NCBI RefSeq assembly: GCF_965208895.1
Contig: NZ_OZ242363.1
Span: forward strand, 1,798,001-1,862,000
Direction of reading: 5' to 3'
From: Poriferisodalis sp965208895
GTDB taxonomy: Bacteria; Actinomycetota; Acidimicrobiia; Acidimicrobiales; Poriferisodalaceae
Length of the DNA: 64,000 nt
The notes beneath the pieces are model-generated. The model saw nothing but the letters and a program-made list of their open reading frames with translations. It searched no databases and was not told the DNA's origin. The translations under genes were made by a program, and so were the position numbers. Positions 49,722-58,540 of the stretch are shown here, piece after piece (position 1 is the first letter of the stretch; every line of letters starts with the position of its first letter).

Positions 49722-51002
49722 TCAGCGGCGTGAGATGGCCGCGCCGAGACCGGCGAGCTTGCCGGCCAGGTCCTCATAACCACGATCGATGTGGTCGGCG
49801 CCGGCCACCTCGGTCTCGCCTTCGGCAGCAAGGCCCGCCACCACCAGCGCGGCACCGGCGCGGATGTCGTGTGCACGCACCGGCGCTCCCGACAAGCGCT
49901 CGGCGCCGCGAACCACTGCATGGTGACCCTCGGTGCGGATATCAGCACCCATGCGCCGCAGCTCGTCGATGTAGCGGAAACGGCCCGTGAAGATGTTCTC
50001 GGTCACGATCCCGACGCCGGACGCCGTCGTGAGCATCGACACGAGGAACGGCATGTAGTCGGTCGCCAGACCCGGGTACGGCAGCGTGGAGACATCGGCA
50101 GAGATCAGCCGCTGCGTCGCCGTCGCTCGCAGCCCCGCCTCGGAGGCCACGATGTGCATGCCCATGTCGGTGAGCTTGCGAATGAGCATCGCCATGTGCT
50201 CGGCCACCGCATGACGCAGGAACACCGAACCGCCGCACATGCCGACCGCCGCGAGGAACGTCGCTGCCTCGATGCGGTCGGGAATCACCGCGTAGCCGTC
50301 GCCGGAGCCCGCAGGCGCCAGTCGTTCGACCCCGTCGACCGCCAAGCGGTCTCCCGTCCAGGCGACGTGCGCACCCATCCGGTTGAGGAACTCGATGAGG
50401 TCTCCGATCTCGGGTTCGCGCGCCGGGTTCACAATGAGCGTTCGGCCCTTGGCACATACTGCGGCCATCAGCAGATTCTCGGTCGCGCCCACCGACGGGT
50501 ACTCGAGCACGACCTCGGTGCCCCGCAGCACGGCTGCTGTCGCGGAGATGTCACCGTGAGCGGTGCTGAACGTCGCCCCCAGGCTCTCGAGCGCCCGCAG
50601 GTGCATGTCGATCGGTCGCGGTCCGAAGTCGTCGCCGCCCGGCAGCGCCACCCGGGCGGTTCCGAAGCGTCCCAACAGCGGGCCGAGCACCACGATCGAG
50701 GCGCGTATGCGCTCCACGAGGTGGTAGGGCGCCTCGGTGTTCAGTTCGGCTGGCACGTCGACGACGAGCCGGTGATCGGCACGCGTCACCGTCACGCCCA
50801 TGGCCTCGAGCAGTTCGCACATGAGCGACACGTCGGAGATGTCCGGGACGTTGGTCAAGACGTGACGACCCTCTGCCAGCAGGCAGGCCGCCATCAGCTT
50901 GAGCACGCTGTTCTTGGCCCCGCCGATGCGGACGTCGCCCTCAAGCGCGCTGGTGCGCTCAGCCACGATCGTGTCGAATTCGGCTGATCCCGGCTCGTCC
51001 AT
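49722..51002 (-). CDS. murA: UDP-GlcNAc enolpyruvyl transferase, Cys-to-Asp type
   Basis: A protein of 426 residues. RIGGAKNSVLKLMAACLLAE is the substrate-binding N-terminus; GGDDFGPRPIDMHLRALESL and EYPSVGATENLLMAA follow, and RFRYIDELRRMGADI lies near the end. It catalyses the first committed step of peptidoglycan synthesis. Asp124 occupies the position of the loop Cys (Cys115 in E. coli, normally PGGCxIG). This replacement is known from mycobacterial and chlamydial enzymes and makes MurA insensitive to fosfomycin. ATG 51002 is chosen over an upstream ATG at 51059. Confidence 0.93.
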   Translation of the reverse strand: MDEPGSAEFDTIVAERTSALEGDVRIGGAKNSVLKLMAACLLAEGRHVLTNVPDISDVSLMCELLEAMGVTVTRADHRLVVDVPAELNTEAPYHLVERIRASIVVLGPLLGRFGTARVALPGGDDFGPRPIDMHLRALESLGATFSTAHGDISATAAVLRGTEVVLEYPSVGATENLLMAAVCAKGRTLIVNPAREPEIGDLIEFLNRMGAHVAWTGDRLAVDGVERLAPAGSGDGYAVIPDRIEAATFLAAVGMCGGSVFLRHAVAEHMAMLIRKLTDMGMHIVASEAGLRATATQRLISADVSTLPYPGLATDYMPFLVSMLTTASGVGIVTENIFTGRFRYIDELRRMGADIRTEGHHAVVRGAERLSGAPVRAHDIRAGAALVVAGLAAEGETEVAGADHIDRGYEDLAGKLAGLGAAISRR

Positions 51003-51096
51003 CGCCCTACCGATACCACTGCCTGACGCGATGAGCGAGCCGCTGCTGCGGTCCCGCATGAACATATTGAACCGGGGACTGTGCTAGGCCCCCAGC

Positions 51097-52650
51097 GTGA
51101 CCCGCCAAGTGCGCCGCCTCGTCGCCACTTCCGAAGAGGTAGAAGCGCTCTTGCAGGCGCGCGACGACATCGTCGCGGAGGACGCTGCTGAGGCTTCCGA
51201 TGATCTGTACCGGTTCGGTCTGGGCGGCGGACCCTTCGAGAGCTACTCCCGGTCCGTGCAGCTCGGTGCTCACGACAGCGAAGAGCGGCGCCACGTGACC
51301 GAGACCGTCGAGTGGCGTCTTGCAGTGCCGTGGTTCGGTCCCGCCATCAACCTCGCCGTTCGGCGTGCCATGCGTACGGGACGGACCGGGGATGGAACGC
51401 AGCCCGTGTGGGCACCGCCGCGGCGCCTCGATGCTCGCTCGGCGACGATCATGGCCATGCTCGCTGCTGCGGCGATGCTCAGCGGGTACTTGGCGAATGC
51501 CCCCTCGGAGCTTCACACCTACGCAGCTGACGAATTCGGGGCCGACCAGACCGCTCAAGGAATCTTGGGTGCGGTGGTGCGCATCGGAACGTTGCTGGCC
51601 ATCGGCGTGTCGGTGCTCGCCGATCGGTACGGGAGGCGCCGCATCGTGGCCGGCGCCATGGTCGCAGGGGTCGCATGCGCAGCGCTGGCGGCGCTGGCGC
51701 CCTCGATGGTGTGGCTGGGCGCCGCGCTGCTGGTCGGTCGCACCGCAAACGCTGCGCTCGGCGCCACGATCGTGGTCATGGCGCTGGAGGAGATCCCGGC
51801 GGGATGCCGGGCGTGGTGCCTGTCGGTGCTGGCCATGGCTGCCGCGCTCGGTGCCGGAGTCGTCGTGTGGCTCCAGCCCTTCTCCGACCTCGCGCCGTGG
51901 GCTTGGAGGCTGCTGTTCGGCGTGCCGCTCATCGCCCTGGCAGGCATGCGGCCGCTCTTGCGACGGCTTCCCGAGAGCCGTCGATTCGAACGCCGTGGGC
52001 GGGACGTGGCGCTCAGCGGCTACTGGCGCCCGATCGCGCTGCTCGGCGCCATCTACTTGGCGTTCGGCCTGTTCTTGGGCCCGATCGATTGGTTCCGCAA
52101 CGAATACCTGCGTGACGAGCACGGTTTCAGCGCGACGCTGGTGGCGCTCTTTGTGCTAAGTACGGCAACACCAGCAGGACTCGCGGTCTACGCGGCGGGG
52201 CGACTCGCTGACTCCCGTGGCCGGCGAATCATCCTGGCGATCGCCGCAGTGTTCGGCTTGGGCTCGCTCGTGGCGGTCTTCAACGTCTCCGGCGCGGCGC
52301 TGTGGGTGCTCGGGCTCGTGGGGGCGATGCTGTCGGCAGGTCTGCTGCCGTCGCTCGGCGTGTACCGCGGCGAGCTGTTCCCGACTGCGGTGCGAGCGCG
52401 AGCTGCGACCTTGACGGGCGCCATGGGTGTCGGCGGCGCGGCTGCAGGCGTGTTTCTGGCGGGCAGGCTGCGCACAGCGTGGGGCAGCTTCGGTGACGTC
52501 ATCGCGCTGCTGTGGATCGGACCTCTCGTCGCTGTGCTCGTTGCGGTGCTGTGGCTGAGGGAGCGAAGCGGCCATGAACTCGAAGAGCTGCACCCCGCAG
52601 ACGCCGCATCGAATCCCGATGCGGCGTGGCCCCCGACACTCCAGCCATGA
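51097..52650 (+). CDS. MFS transporter with N-terminal soluble extension
   Basis: A protein of 517 residues, GTG 51097. The first 110 residues are soluble. Their end, TETVEWRLAVPWFGPAINLA, resembles the C-terminal helix of an SRPBCC fold. Twelve membrane helices follow, with the MFS loop motif VLADRYGRRRIVAGAMVAG after helix 2 and AGRLADSRGRRIILAIAAV after helix 8. The substrate is unknown. Divergent from murA with a 94-base gap. Confidence 0.82.
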   Translation: MTRQVRRLVATSEEVEALLQARDDIVAEDAAEASDDLYRFGLGGGPFESYSRSVQLGAHDSEERRHVTETVEWRLAVPWFGPAINLAVRRAMRTGRTGDGTQPVWAPPRRLDARSATIMAMLAAAAMLSGYLANAPSELHTYAADEFGADQTAQGILGAVVRIGTLLAIGVSVLADRYGRRRIVAGAMVAGVACAALAALAPSMVWLGAALLVGRTANAALGATIVVMALEEIPAGCRAWCLSVLAMAAALGAGVVVWLQPFSDLAPWAWRLLFGVPLIALAGMRPLLRRLPESRRFERRGRDVALSGYWRPIALLGAIYLAFGLFLGPIDWFRNEYLRDEHGFSATLVALFVLSTATPAGLAVYAAGRLADSRGRRIILAIAAVFGLGSLVAVFNVSGAALWVLGLVGAMLSAGLLPSLGVYRGELFPTAVRARAATLTGAMGVGGAAAGVFLAGRLRTAWGSFGDVIALLWIGPLVAVLVAVLWLRERSGHELEELHPADAASNPDAAWPPTLQP

Positions 52651-52689
52651 TCCAGACGTGACCGCGTCTGGGATCAGAATGACGCCACC

Positions 52690-53268
52690 ATGAGCGAGGC
52701 CCAGGGACTGCTGCTGACACCAGGTGCCGGTGGCGGCGCGGATCACCGCACCCTCGTCGAGATCGAGGCGGCCCTGGCCGATCGGCTGCCTGTTCGCAGG
52801 CACGACTTCGCGTACCGACGCTCCGGTCGGCGGGCACCGCCGCGGGCAGAGACAGTGACTCCCGAGCTGCTCGCAGACCTGCCCCTGATCGCGGCTGAAC
52901 TGGGCGTGCCCCCCTCTGCGATGGTGATCGGCGGCCGCTCCTTCGGCGGCCGCGTCTGCTCGATGGCGGTCGCGGCAGGCGCTCCCGCCGCCGGCCTCGT
53001 GCTCCTCAGCTACCCGCTGCATCCGCCAGATCGGCCCGAGCGTCTGCGTACCGCTCATTTCGGCCAGATCACCGTGCCCTGCCTGTTCGTCTCAGGCACG
53101 CGCGACCCGTTTGCAACTCCTGACGAGCTGAGCGATCACAGCGAGGCGATCGGGGGTCCGGTCACGCTGCGTTTCATCGACGGCGCCCGTCACGACCCCA
53201 ACACGATCGCAGCGCGCCGGGCTGTCGTCGAGCACATCGGAGAGTGGCTCGACGCGCTCGAGCGCTGA
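52690..53268 (+). CDS. Alpha/beta hydrolase (KANL3/Tex30-like)
   Basis: A protein of 192 residues. LLLTPGAGGGADHRTLVEIE is the N-terminal strand and oxyanion turn, IGGRSFGGRVCSMAVAAG holds the nucleophile Ser in G-R-S-F-G, and the catalytic Asp and His lie in FVSGTRDPFATPDEL and GARHDPNTI. Members are small dienelactone-hydrolase-like proteins of unknown substrate. The triad is complete. It is 39 bases after the MFS gene, so co-transcription is possible. Confidence 0.82.
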   Translation: MSEAQGLLLTPGAGGGADHRTLVEIEAALADRLPVRRHDFAYRRSGRRAPPRAETVTPELLADLPLIAAELGVPPSAMVIGGRSFGGRVCSMAVAAGAPAAGLVLLSYPLHPPDRPERLRTAHFGQITVPCLFVSGTRDPFATPDELSDHSEAIGGPVTLRFIDGARHDPNTIAARRAVVEHIGEWLDALER

Positions 53269-53300
53269 AACGCCGCCGAGACCACCCCCGCCGCACTGCC

Positions 53301-53651
53301 TCAGCTGGGCTGCCCAACCGCAGGCATCACCAAGAATGCCCAGTACAGAACCTGAAGCGGAATCGCTGCGATTGCCGCCTTCATGACAGATCGCATCCTT
53401 GTGCACCACGAGATCAACAATGTGATCGCCGCTGCGATCCCAGCCACGGACCATGCCGCTACCGGGTTAGGCGGCATCGGATTATCCCAATCGCCCACGA
53501 GCGACATCGTGACGATCATCGTCGCGAATGCGACGATGCACAGACTGACAACTGCCCAGGTGAACCACGCGTCTCGCGACAGGGCACGCCGGGCCGCCGA
53601 GCGATCAGGTGGGCGCGCAGGCCGAGGTCGCTCTTCTCGGTGAGAACGCAC
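53301..53651 (-). CDS. Small two-to-three-helix membrane protein 1
   Basis: About 116 residues from GTG 53651, chosen because the tandem paralogue (53743-54096) starts with a matching V-R...PRPA sequence. It has a basic Pro-rich N-terminus, then helices AVVSLCIVAFATMIVTMSLV, SVAGIAAAITLLISW and AIAAIPLQVLYWAFLVMPAV. The loop GDWDNPMPPNPVAAW is the best conserved part of the pair. Unknown function. Confidence 0.6.
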   Translation of the reverse strand: MRSHREERPRPARPPDRSAARRALSRDAWFTWAVVSLCIVAFATMIVTMSLVGDWDNPMPPNPVAAWSVAGIAAAITLLISWCTRMRSVMKAAIAAIPLQVLYWAFLVMPAVGQPS

Positions 53652-53742
53652 GGGCTTATCTTGTACCACTCTTGAGTCAGTCCAAGCTACGTCGTCGTGT
53701 GCTTCAGGATCCGTCTCGCGGTGCCGATGGGAGACTCCGAAT

Positions 53743-54096
53743 TCAGGAAGCAGCTCGCTCGATCGATGGGAGTACTTCGACCGCCCACAACAACGCCTGC
53801 AACGGAAGCGCCGACACTGCTGCAATCTTGACCCCTCGGGACTCGGTGCGCCACGCAATGAGCAAGGTCAGCGCCGCGGCGAGCGACGCGACGCACCACG
53901 AAACCGCCGGATGTGGAGGGACCGGATCATCCCAGTCGCCGACGAGTACGCCTCCGACAAGCAGAGTTGCTGCAAAAACAATGACGACGCTTGAGGTCGA
54001 CCAAGCGATCCATACATCCCGAACACCTCGCGTGCTGGCTGGTACTTGTGCGGGAGGTGGCGCTGGTCTCGGCAGGTGCAAGTTGCGTGCTCTCAC
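53743..54096 (-). CDS. Small two-to-three-helix membrane protein 2
   Basis: About 117 residues from GTG 54096. It is the tandem paralogue of the previous gene: VRDVWIAWSTSSVVIVFAAT, loop VGDWDDPVPPHPAVSWCVAS, then ALTLLIAWRTESRGVKIAAV and LPLQALLWAVEVLPSI. It starts five bases after the stop of the frameshifted secreted protein gene, suggesting an operon. Function unknown. Confidence 0.6.
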   Translation of the reverse strand: MRARNLHLPRPAPPPAQVPASTRGVRDVWIAWSTSSVVIVFAATLLVGGVLVGDWDDPVPPHPAVSWCVASLAAALTLLIAWRTESRGVKIAAVSALPLQALLWAVEVLPSIERAAS

Positions 54097-54100
54097 AGCG

Positions 54101-54710
54101 CTACCAGTTACACAGTGGCCAACTCGTGAGGTAACGGCGCCAGTTGCTGCGACGGTGGCCTTCGAGATCCCACGATCCGCCGCCACCGACGAGTTGAAAC
54201 ACGATGTGACAGTGGAGTTGTTGCCAGATCGCGTTCCAGCTCCTTACAGTCACGTCGAGGTTGTGACGATCGAGGCAGTTGTGCATGTCGCGATACAAGG
54301 CATGAGCCCCAGCGATAGTCACCGCCGGATGACTCGACGAGGCGCGACCGAGATTTGTCGGCACCAAGTGAACCGAGTCAAAGCCGCGGTTTGCCTTCCA
54401 GCTCACGCCGATCTGCTTCAGCAGAGTGCCACCGCAGTCCAAGTACCCAGTGTCGGTGCCAGCCTTGCCGCACCAACCCACACCGAACCAGCACGGTCCT
54501 TGCTGAGGCTTGGCGTCCTCAGGGATTTCTGCTAACTCCTTGAGCACCTTGGCGGTTCGTTTCTCCGTTTTGCGCGGCACTTCCACCTCGGTCGTGGTAT
54601 CGCCCGTGCGCTCTTTGCCGTCGGCCGCACCAAGCCGGCGCGACCACGAGGGTCAACGTGAGTGACGCAGCAATAAGTGCAGCTGCTATTGCCGTGCAGA
54701 ATCGCTTCAT
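54101..54710 (-). pseudogene. Frameshifted secreted protein (DUF2599-like)
   Basis: The minus strand starts with MKRFCTAIAAALIAASLTLT then LVVAPA, a signal peptide beginning at 54710. That frame soon runs out in a nonsense tail. In the next frame, from about 54640, the protein continues with GKERTGDTTTEVEVPRKTEK, KELAEIPEDAKPQQGPCWFG and ends SWNAIWQQLHCHIVFQLVGG then WDLEGHRRSNWRRYL. That ending fits actinobacterial secreted proteins of the DUF2599 kind. One base change near 54635-54645 would restore a single ORF. The downstream part is intact, so the lesion is recent or a sequencing error. Confidence 0.7.
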
Positions 54711-54801
54711 TCAAGTTCTTCGATGCCTTGACCAATAGAAGGGAGCCTGAGAGTATCGCTCGGTTGGCGCCGCCTGATGCACCTCGGGTCGCCGGCAGCT
54801 C

Positions 54802-56013
54802 TCAGCGGTCGATCCGGCTGACGATCATCTTGGCGATTTCCAGGCTGGACGTGGCCGCGGGGCTCGGGGCGTTGAGCACATGGGTCGTATGACCTGCATG
54901 GGTGACCGCGAAGTCGTCCTCGAGGTCGCCGGCGGAGTCCATCGCCTGGGCGCGCACGCCCGCCTTCGAGCGCACGAGATCGTCGGCCTCGATATCGGGC
55001 ACGAGCCGCTGCAGCGCACGGGTGAACGCAGCCTTGCTCAGCGACCGCCACACCTCCCCTGCTCCGGTGCGCCAGTAGCGGCGGGCGAGTCGCCACAGGC
55101 CCCGGTTGGTGAGGTGCTCGCGCAGCTGTGCTCGGCTGATGTCGGTCCAGCTGTAGCCCTCGCGGGCCAGTGCGAGCACCGCGTTGGGTCCGGCGTGGAT
55201 CGTGCCGTCAACCATGCGCGTGAGATGCACTCCCAGGAACGGGAAGCTGGGATCGGGCACCGGGTAGATGAGGTTGTTGACCAGGTAGGACCGCTCGGGC
55301 ACCAGCTCGTAGTACTCACCGCGGAACGGGACAACTCGGTAGCCGCCCGCTGCGCCCGCGAGTTCGGCCACCTGGTCGCACCGCAGTCCGGCGCAGTTCA
55401 CGAGCCATGCCGCTTCCAGATCGCCACCGGTAGTGCTGATCCGCACACTGCCGGCCACGTGGGCGAGCCGGACCACCGCAGTGCCCGTCCTCACCTCACC
55501 GCCCGCGGCGGTGATCTCGGCCATGAGCGCGTGGCACACGGCGCTGTAGTCGACGATCCCGGTGCTGGGGATCTGCAAGGCCTCCACTCCGTCGCAGTAG
55601 GGCTCCAACTCGGCCAAGCGGCGACGGTCGATCAGCTCTGCTGGGACGCCGTTGGCAACAGCCCGCTCGGCGAGCGCCGCAAGCCGCTCCTGCTCGGAGC
55701 GGTCGACGGCAACGATGACCTTGCCGCACACCTCATGAGCGATCCCCCGTCGACGGCAGAACTCGACCATCGAGCTGCGACCGGCGACTGCGAGGGACGC
55801 CTTGGCAGAGCCAGGCCGGTAGTACACGCCCGAATGCAGCACACCTGAGTTGCGACCGGTCTGATGCATCGCCGGCCGCTCTTCAGATTCGAGAACCACC
55901 ACGCGACAACCGGGATGATCGCTGAGATAGCGATGTGCTGTCGCCAGGCCGATGATGCCCGCCCCCACAATGGCGAGATCGGCTCGAGGCGACGAATCGG
56001 GGGCATTGGTCAT
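54802..56013 (-). CDS. lhgO: L-2-hydroxyglutarate oxidase
   Basis: A protein of 403 residues. The FAD motif is LAIVGAGIIGLATAHRYLSD (about 13-32), then ERPAMHQTGRNSGVLHSGVY, STGIVDYSAVCHALMAE, VVPFRGEYYELVPER and YPVPDPSFPFLGVHLTRMVD, all typical of LhgO. The C-terminus has KAGVRAQAMDSAGDLEDDF. It oxidises L-2-hydroxyglutarate to 2-oxoglutarate at the membrane. It stands alone next to an IS element, whose transposase diverges from its start. Confidence 0.92.
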   Translation of the reverse strand: MTNAPDSSPRADLAIVGAGIIGLATAHRYLSDHPGCRVVVLESEERPAMHQTGRNSGVLHSGVYYRPGSAKASLAVAGRSSMVEFCRRRGIAHEVCGKVIVAVDRSEQERLAALAERAVANGVPAELIDRRRLAELEPYCDGVEALQIPSTGIVDYSAVCHALMAEITAAGGEVRTGTAVVRLAHVAGSVRISTTGGDLEAAWLVNCAGLRCDQVAELAGAAGGYRVVPFRGEYYELVPERSYLVNNLIYPVPDPSFPFLGVHLTRMVDGTIHAGPNAVLALAREGYSWTDISRAQLREHLTNRGLWRLARRYWRTGAGEVWRSLSKAAFTRALQRLVPDIEADDLVRSKAGVRAQAMDSAGDLEDDFAVTHAGHTTHVLNAPSPAATSSLEIAKMIVSRIDR

Positions 56014-56162
56014 CGAGGCGAAGCTAGATGGTTAGTTCCAAGGGGTGGGGTCCACCGCTGGTGGGGTGAGGGTGTCCAAGCTCGGGGTGTGTATTCACGC
56101 TTCGATCTTGGAGGTTCTCAGCATGGGCCCGGACTCGGGTCACCCTCGCGACTGCACTGTAT

Positions 56163-57043
56163 GTGAGGATCGACGACCTGCTCGCGCAGAACCCGGGATG
56201 GGCGCCTTGGCGGCCCAAGGTGGGTTTCGCCCCGAAGCTGTCCGACGCGGAGCTGGTGACCTTGGCGGTGATCTCGGCGCTGCTGGGGTTCGACAACGAG
56301 TCGCAGTTCATGCGCTACGCCCATGAGCACCTTCGGCCGTGGTTCCCGTACCTGCCCGACCGCGCCGGCTACAACAAGCGGCTGCGGCGCAGCGCCGAGA
56401 TGATCGCCGGTGTGATGGGATGCCTCGCACGCGAATGCGACTCGTTCCACGACGACGTGTGGCTGGCCGACTCCACCCCTATCGAGTGCGGCCGAAGCCG
56501 GGAGACCCAAAACGCTCGAACCTCGCAGGATGGGCCGAATACGGGTACTGCGCGTCGCATTCGCGGTACTTCTGGGGTCTGCGGCTGCACCTGGTCGCCA
56601 CCCCCGCAGGACTGCCGATCGCCTACGCGGTGGCCGGCGCGAAAGCCGACGAACGCGAAGTCTGCGCCGACATGATCGCCGCGGCACAGATCGCCCGGGC
56701 GGGCCAGACCCTCATCGCCGACAACCGCCACCGCTCCGAAACGTTCGAAACCGACCTCAAAGACGCCGGCATCACCCTCATACGGCCCGCCACCCGAACC
56801 GAGGCGCCGCGGCCCGGCGCCAGGTTCCTGCGGCCCTGGCGCCAGATCATCGAATCGATCAACCGGGCCCTCAAAGGCCAGCTCACCCTCGAACGCCACA
56901 AAGCACGCACCCGCACCGGCGTCGCAGCACGCATCGCCACCCGCCTGCTCGCCCTCACCGCCGCCATCTGGCACAACCAGACCACCCAACGACCCGGCCC
57001 CGCACGCGCCTGGAAGCGAGCATCCACGCAGAAAGGCGTGTAG
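56163..57043 (+). mobile_element. IS982-family transposase split by a -1 frameshift
   Basis: The first frame gives ALYVRIDDLLAQNPGWAPWR, LSDAELVTLAVISALLGFDN, RAGYNKRLRRSAEMIAGVM and ADSTPIECGRSRET. After about 56510 the homology continues in the -1 frame with PKRSNLAGWAEYGYCASHSR, LIADNRHRSETFETDLKDAG and QIIESINRALKGQLTLERHK. This is the IS982 type, with acidic residues in LADST, LIADN and IIES. The shift falls at CCCAAAACGC, an A-rich slippery stretch, so programmed -1 frameshifting is possible; simple decay is the alternative. The N-terminal frame is open upstream of GTG 56163 without a clear start. I could not find matching terminal repeats by eye. Confidence 0.8.
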
Positions 57044-57222
57044 GCCGCTACGTGCTTTGGTGTCTCTGCAACGACCGTGACCCTTCCGTGCCCAACGAGA
57101 CCCTCATGGGTATGTACCTCGATGGCACCCCGAAACTCGAAGCAGACGGGTTGATGGCTGGCCCCACCAAGCAGAGCGTGCGGCGGTACGTGAGCAATTG
57201 GCAGCGATGGCTACAGCGATAA
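57044..57222 (+). pseudogene. C-terminal gene fragment behind the IS element
   Basis: The frame open across the IS end reads RYVLWCLCNDRDPSVPNETL, MGMYLDGTPKLEADGLMAGP and TKQSVRRYVSNWQRWLQR before a stop at 57220-57222. It looks like the end of a real protein, perhaps helix-turn-helix (TKQSVRRYVSNWQRW), whose start was removed or displaced by the IS. I do not recognise the family. Confidence 0.45.
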
Positions 57223-57348
57223 CCAAGAGACACACGCGGCGCAGGCGCAGGCGCACCCGCATCACGCGCACACAACCTCACGCGAAGCGGCAGCTAGCTG
57301 GATCGACGGGCTTGCTCATAGGTCGGCAACTGGTCCCGCACCGGCTCG

Positions 57349-57867
57349 TTATGTCGAGACCGTGCGGCGGATGTCTTGCATCGTCAGGAGCAGATGCAGG
57401 GGGTCAGTCGGGGAGGGCTCGAACTCAGGGATCAGATGCAGGCAGAACGCTCTGGCGTCGTCGGATTCGGCGTGCACCAGCAGGCCCCTGCAGCCGACAG
57501 TTCGTCCCGCAGCCGACGCTCGCCTCATGACGTCTGCCAGGAGTCCTGCCCCCAGTCCCTGCCCCTCGTGGCTGGTCGACACGCCGAGGCGCGCGAGCAA
57601 GGCGACCGGCTGCGGATACTTGCCGGCACCGGCGCGCAGCCGGTCGGGCGCGTCGCTGGGGGAAATGCTCGCCATGCACCAGGCGTAGTAAGCGACCACC
57701 TCGGCGCTGTCGACGGGCGTGACCACGAACACCCGTGTCGTGCCGGTCGCATGGGCCTGACGGCCGAAACGTCGAAGCCACCGCGTCTGCGCAGCGGATC
57801 GGCAGTCGAAGCCCGAAACGTCGTCCGCAGATTCCAGCAGGCGAGGCGACCGGTACCGGGCCGTCAC
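57349..57867 (-). CDS. GNAT acetyltransferase toxin (TacT-like)
   Basis: A protein of 172 residues from GTG 57867, overlapping the antitoxin stop at GTGA. It shows ARYRSPRLLESADDVSGFDC, then VFVVTPVDSAEVVAYYAWCM, and the acetyl-CoA motif LGVSTSHEGQGLGAGLLADV, followed by CRGLLVHAESDDARAFCLHL, the F-Y/F catalytic region of the toxin group. Relatives acetylate aminoacyl-tRNA and block translation. Antitoxin first, toxin second with overlap is standard for this system. Confidence 0.85.
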   Translation of the reverse strand: MTARYRSPRLLESADDVSGFDCRSAAQTRWLRRFGRQAHATGTTRVFVVTPVDSAEVVAYYAWCMASISPSDAPDRLRAGAGKYPQPVALLARLGVSTSHEGQGLGAGLLADVMRRASAAGRTVGCRGLLVHAESDDARAFCLHLIPEFEPSPTDPLHLLLTMQDIRRTVST

Positions 57868-58151
57868 TCTTCGACGAACGGCGACGGGCGCGACATGAGC
57901 GACCGCAGGCCGGCGAGCTCGCGGGCGGGCCGCCGGTTCAGCTCGTCCCACGCACGACGACCGTCGTCATCGAGCGCGAACTCAGTCCGGTCCGCCAGCG
58001 CGTCATGTGCCGCGATGCGCAGGCTGCTCAACACGAAATCGCTCAGCAGCACACCCGTGGCGGCCACTGCGTCGTCGATGAGCCGACGCTCGTCAGGCGT
58101 CAAGCGCACCTCAAGGCGTGCGCTGCGCACCCGATTCGCTGTGTCTGCCAT
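57864..58151 (-). CDS. DUF1778 ribbon-helix-helix antitoxin (TacA-like)
   Basis: A protein of 95 residues: RSARLEVRLTPDERRLIDDA, then AVAATGVLLSDFVLSSLRIA is the DUF1778 RHH domain. The C-terminal tail FALDDDGRRAWDELNRRPAR is the toxin-wrapping part. It represses its operon and neutralises the GNAT toxin. ATG 58151. The same frame is open further upstream through a fragment of another protein, but that region is not part of this gene. Confidence 0.87.
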   Translation of the reverse strand: MADTANRVRSARLEVRLTPDERRLIDDAVAATGVLLSDFVLSSLRIAAHDALADRTEFALDDDGRRAWDELNRRPARELAGLRSLMSRPSPFVEE

Positions 58152-58187
58152 AACGCCTGCTCCCGTCCCGCCCCACCGTGCTCGACA

Positions 58188-58390
58188 GTGTACGGCCATC
58201 ATCCGGCCACACTGAGCACGACGGGGCCGCAGGCCGTCGACGCCGCACATCTCGCCCACGTTTCGAATTGCCTGCTGGATGGCGTCCCAGCGAGTCGGGG
58301 CTTCGCGGTCGAATTCGACAGTGCGGTGGCCGATGCTGGCATCGGTGCAACCCGCCTCGTAGAGCGTTTCGAGATTGTCGTCGTCGAGCT
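58188..58390 (-). pseudogene. Fragment of a small hypothetical protein
   Basis: The minus strand reads LETLYEAGCTDASIGHRTVE, FDREAPTRWDAIQQAIRNVG and EMCGVDGLRP. From memory this resembles a family of small proteins with an LYEAGCDDA...FDREA...AI..A pattern, often found near toxin-antitoxin genes. The start is missing: sequence to the right is an LLM oxidoreductase fragment on the other strand. Probably the remains of a former neighbour of the antitoxin. Confidence 0.45.
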
Positions 58391-58455
58391 CGGGTTCGGC
58401 CGCGTCTGGGCCGCGGAACTCCACTTTCTTGGGGGATACTCGCACTGCACTGCGA
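58386..58455 (+). pseudogene. Short fragment of an LLM oxidoreductase gene
   Basis: The forward frame reads ELGFGRVWAAELHFLGGYSH, against ELGFDHVWAVEHHFLEEYSH in the intact gene at 59981-61186. Nucleotides also match at roughly four of five positions over about 65 bases, with a one-base gap. It is too short to function and ends near the control repeats of the second ATPase. Confidence 0.6.
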
Positions 58456-58479
58456 AGTCTGGCTTCATTGGTGTGCTAC

Positions 58480-58540
58480 CTGCCACTTTGATGGCTTATG
58501 AACTGCCACTTTGTTGGCATATCATCGAGGTGTGGCAGTT
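58480..58540 (+). promoter_or_regulatory. 23-bp-period direct repeat upstream of DUF4143 ATPase 2
   Basis: TGCCACTTTG occurs at 58481 and 58504, exactly 23 bases apart, each followed by a similar GATGGCTTAT or TTGGCATAT. AACTGCCAC (58501) and GTGGCAGTT (58532) also form an inverted repeat. TATCAT at 58520-58525 is a likely -10 for the ATPase. Confidence 0.65.

Noticed and set aside
49496..49948. N-terminal extension of the meaB frame
   Set aside because: It runs through the dispersed repeat and antisense to murA; conserved MeaB sequence begins after ATG 49495.
56530..57222. Plus-strand 230-codon frame as an intact gene
   Set aside because: Most of it overlaps the IS982 transposase in another frame; only the tail after 57044 looks protein-like.
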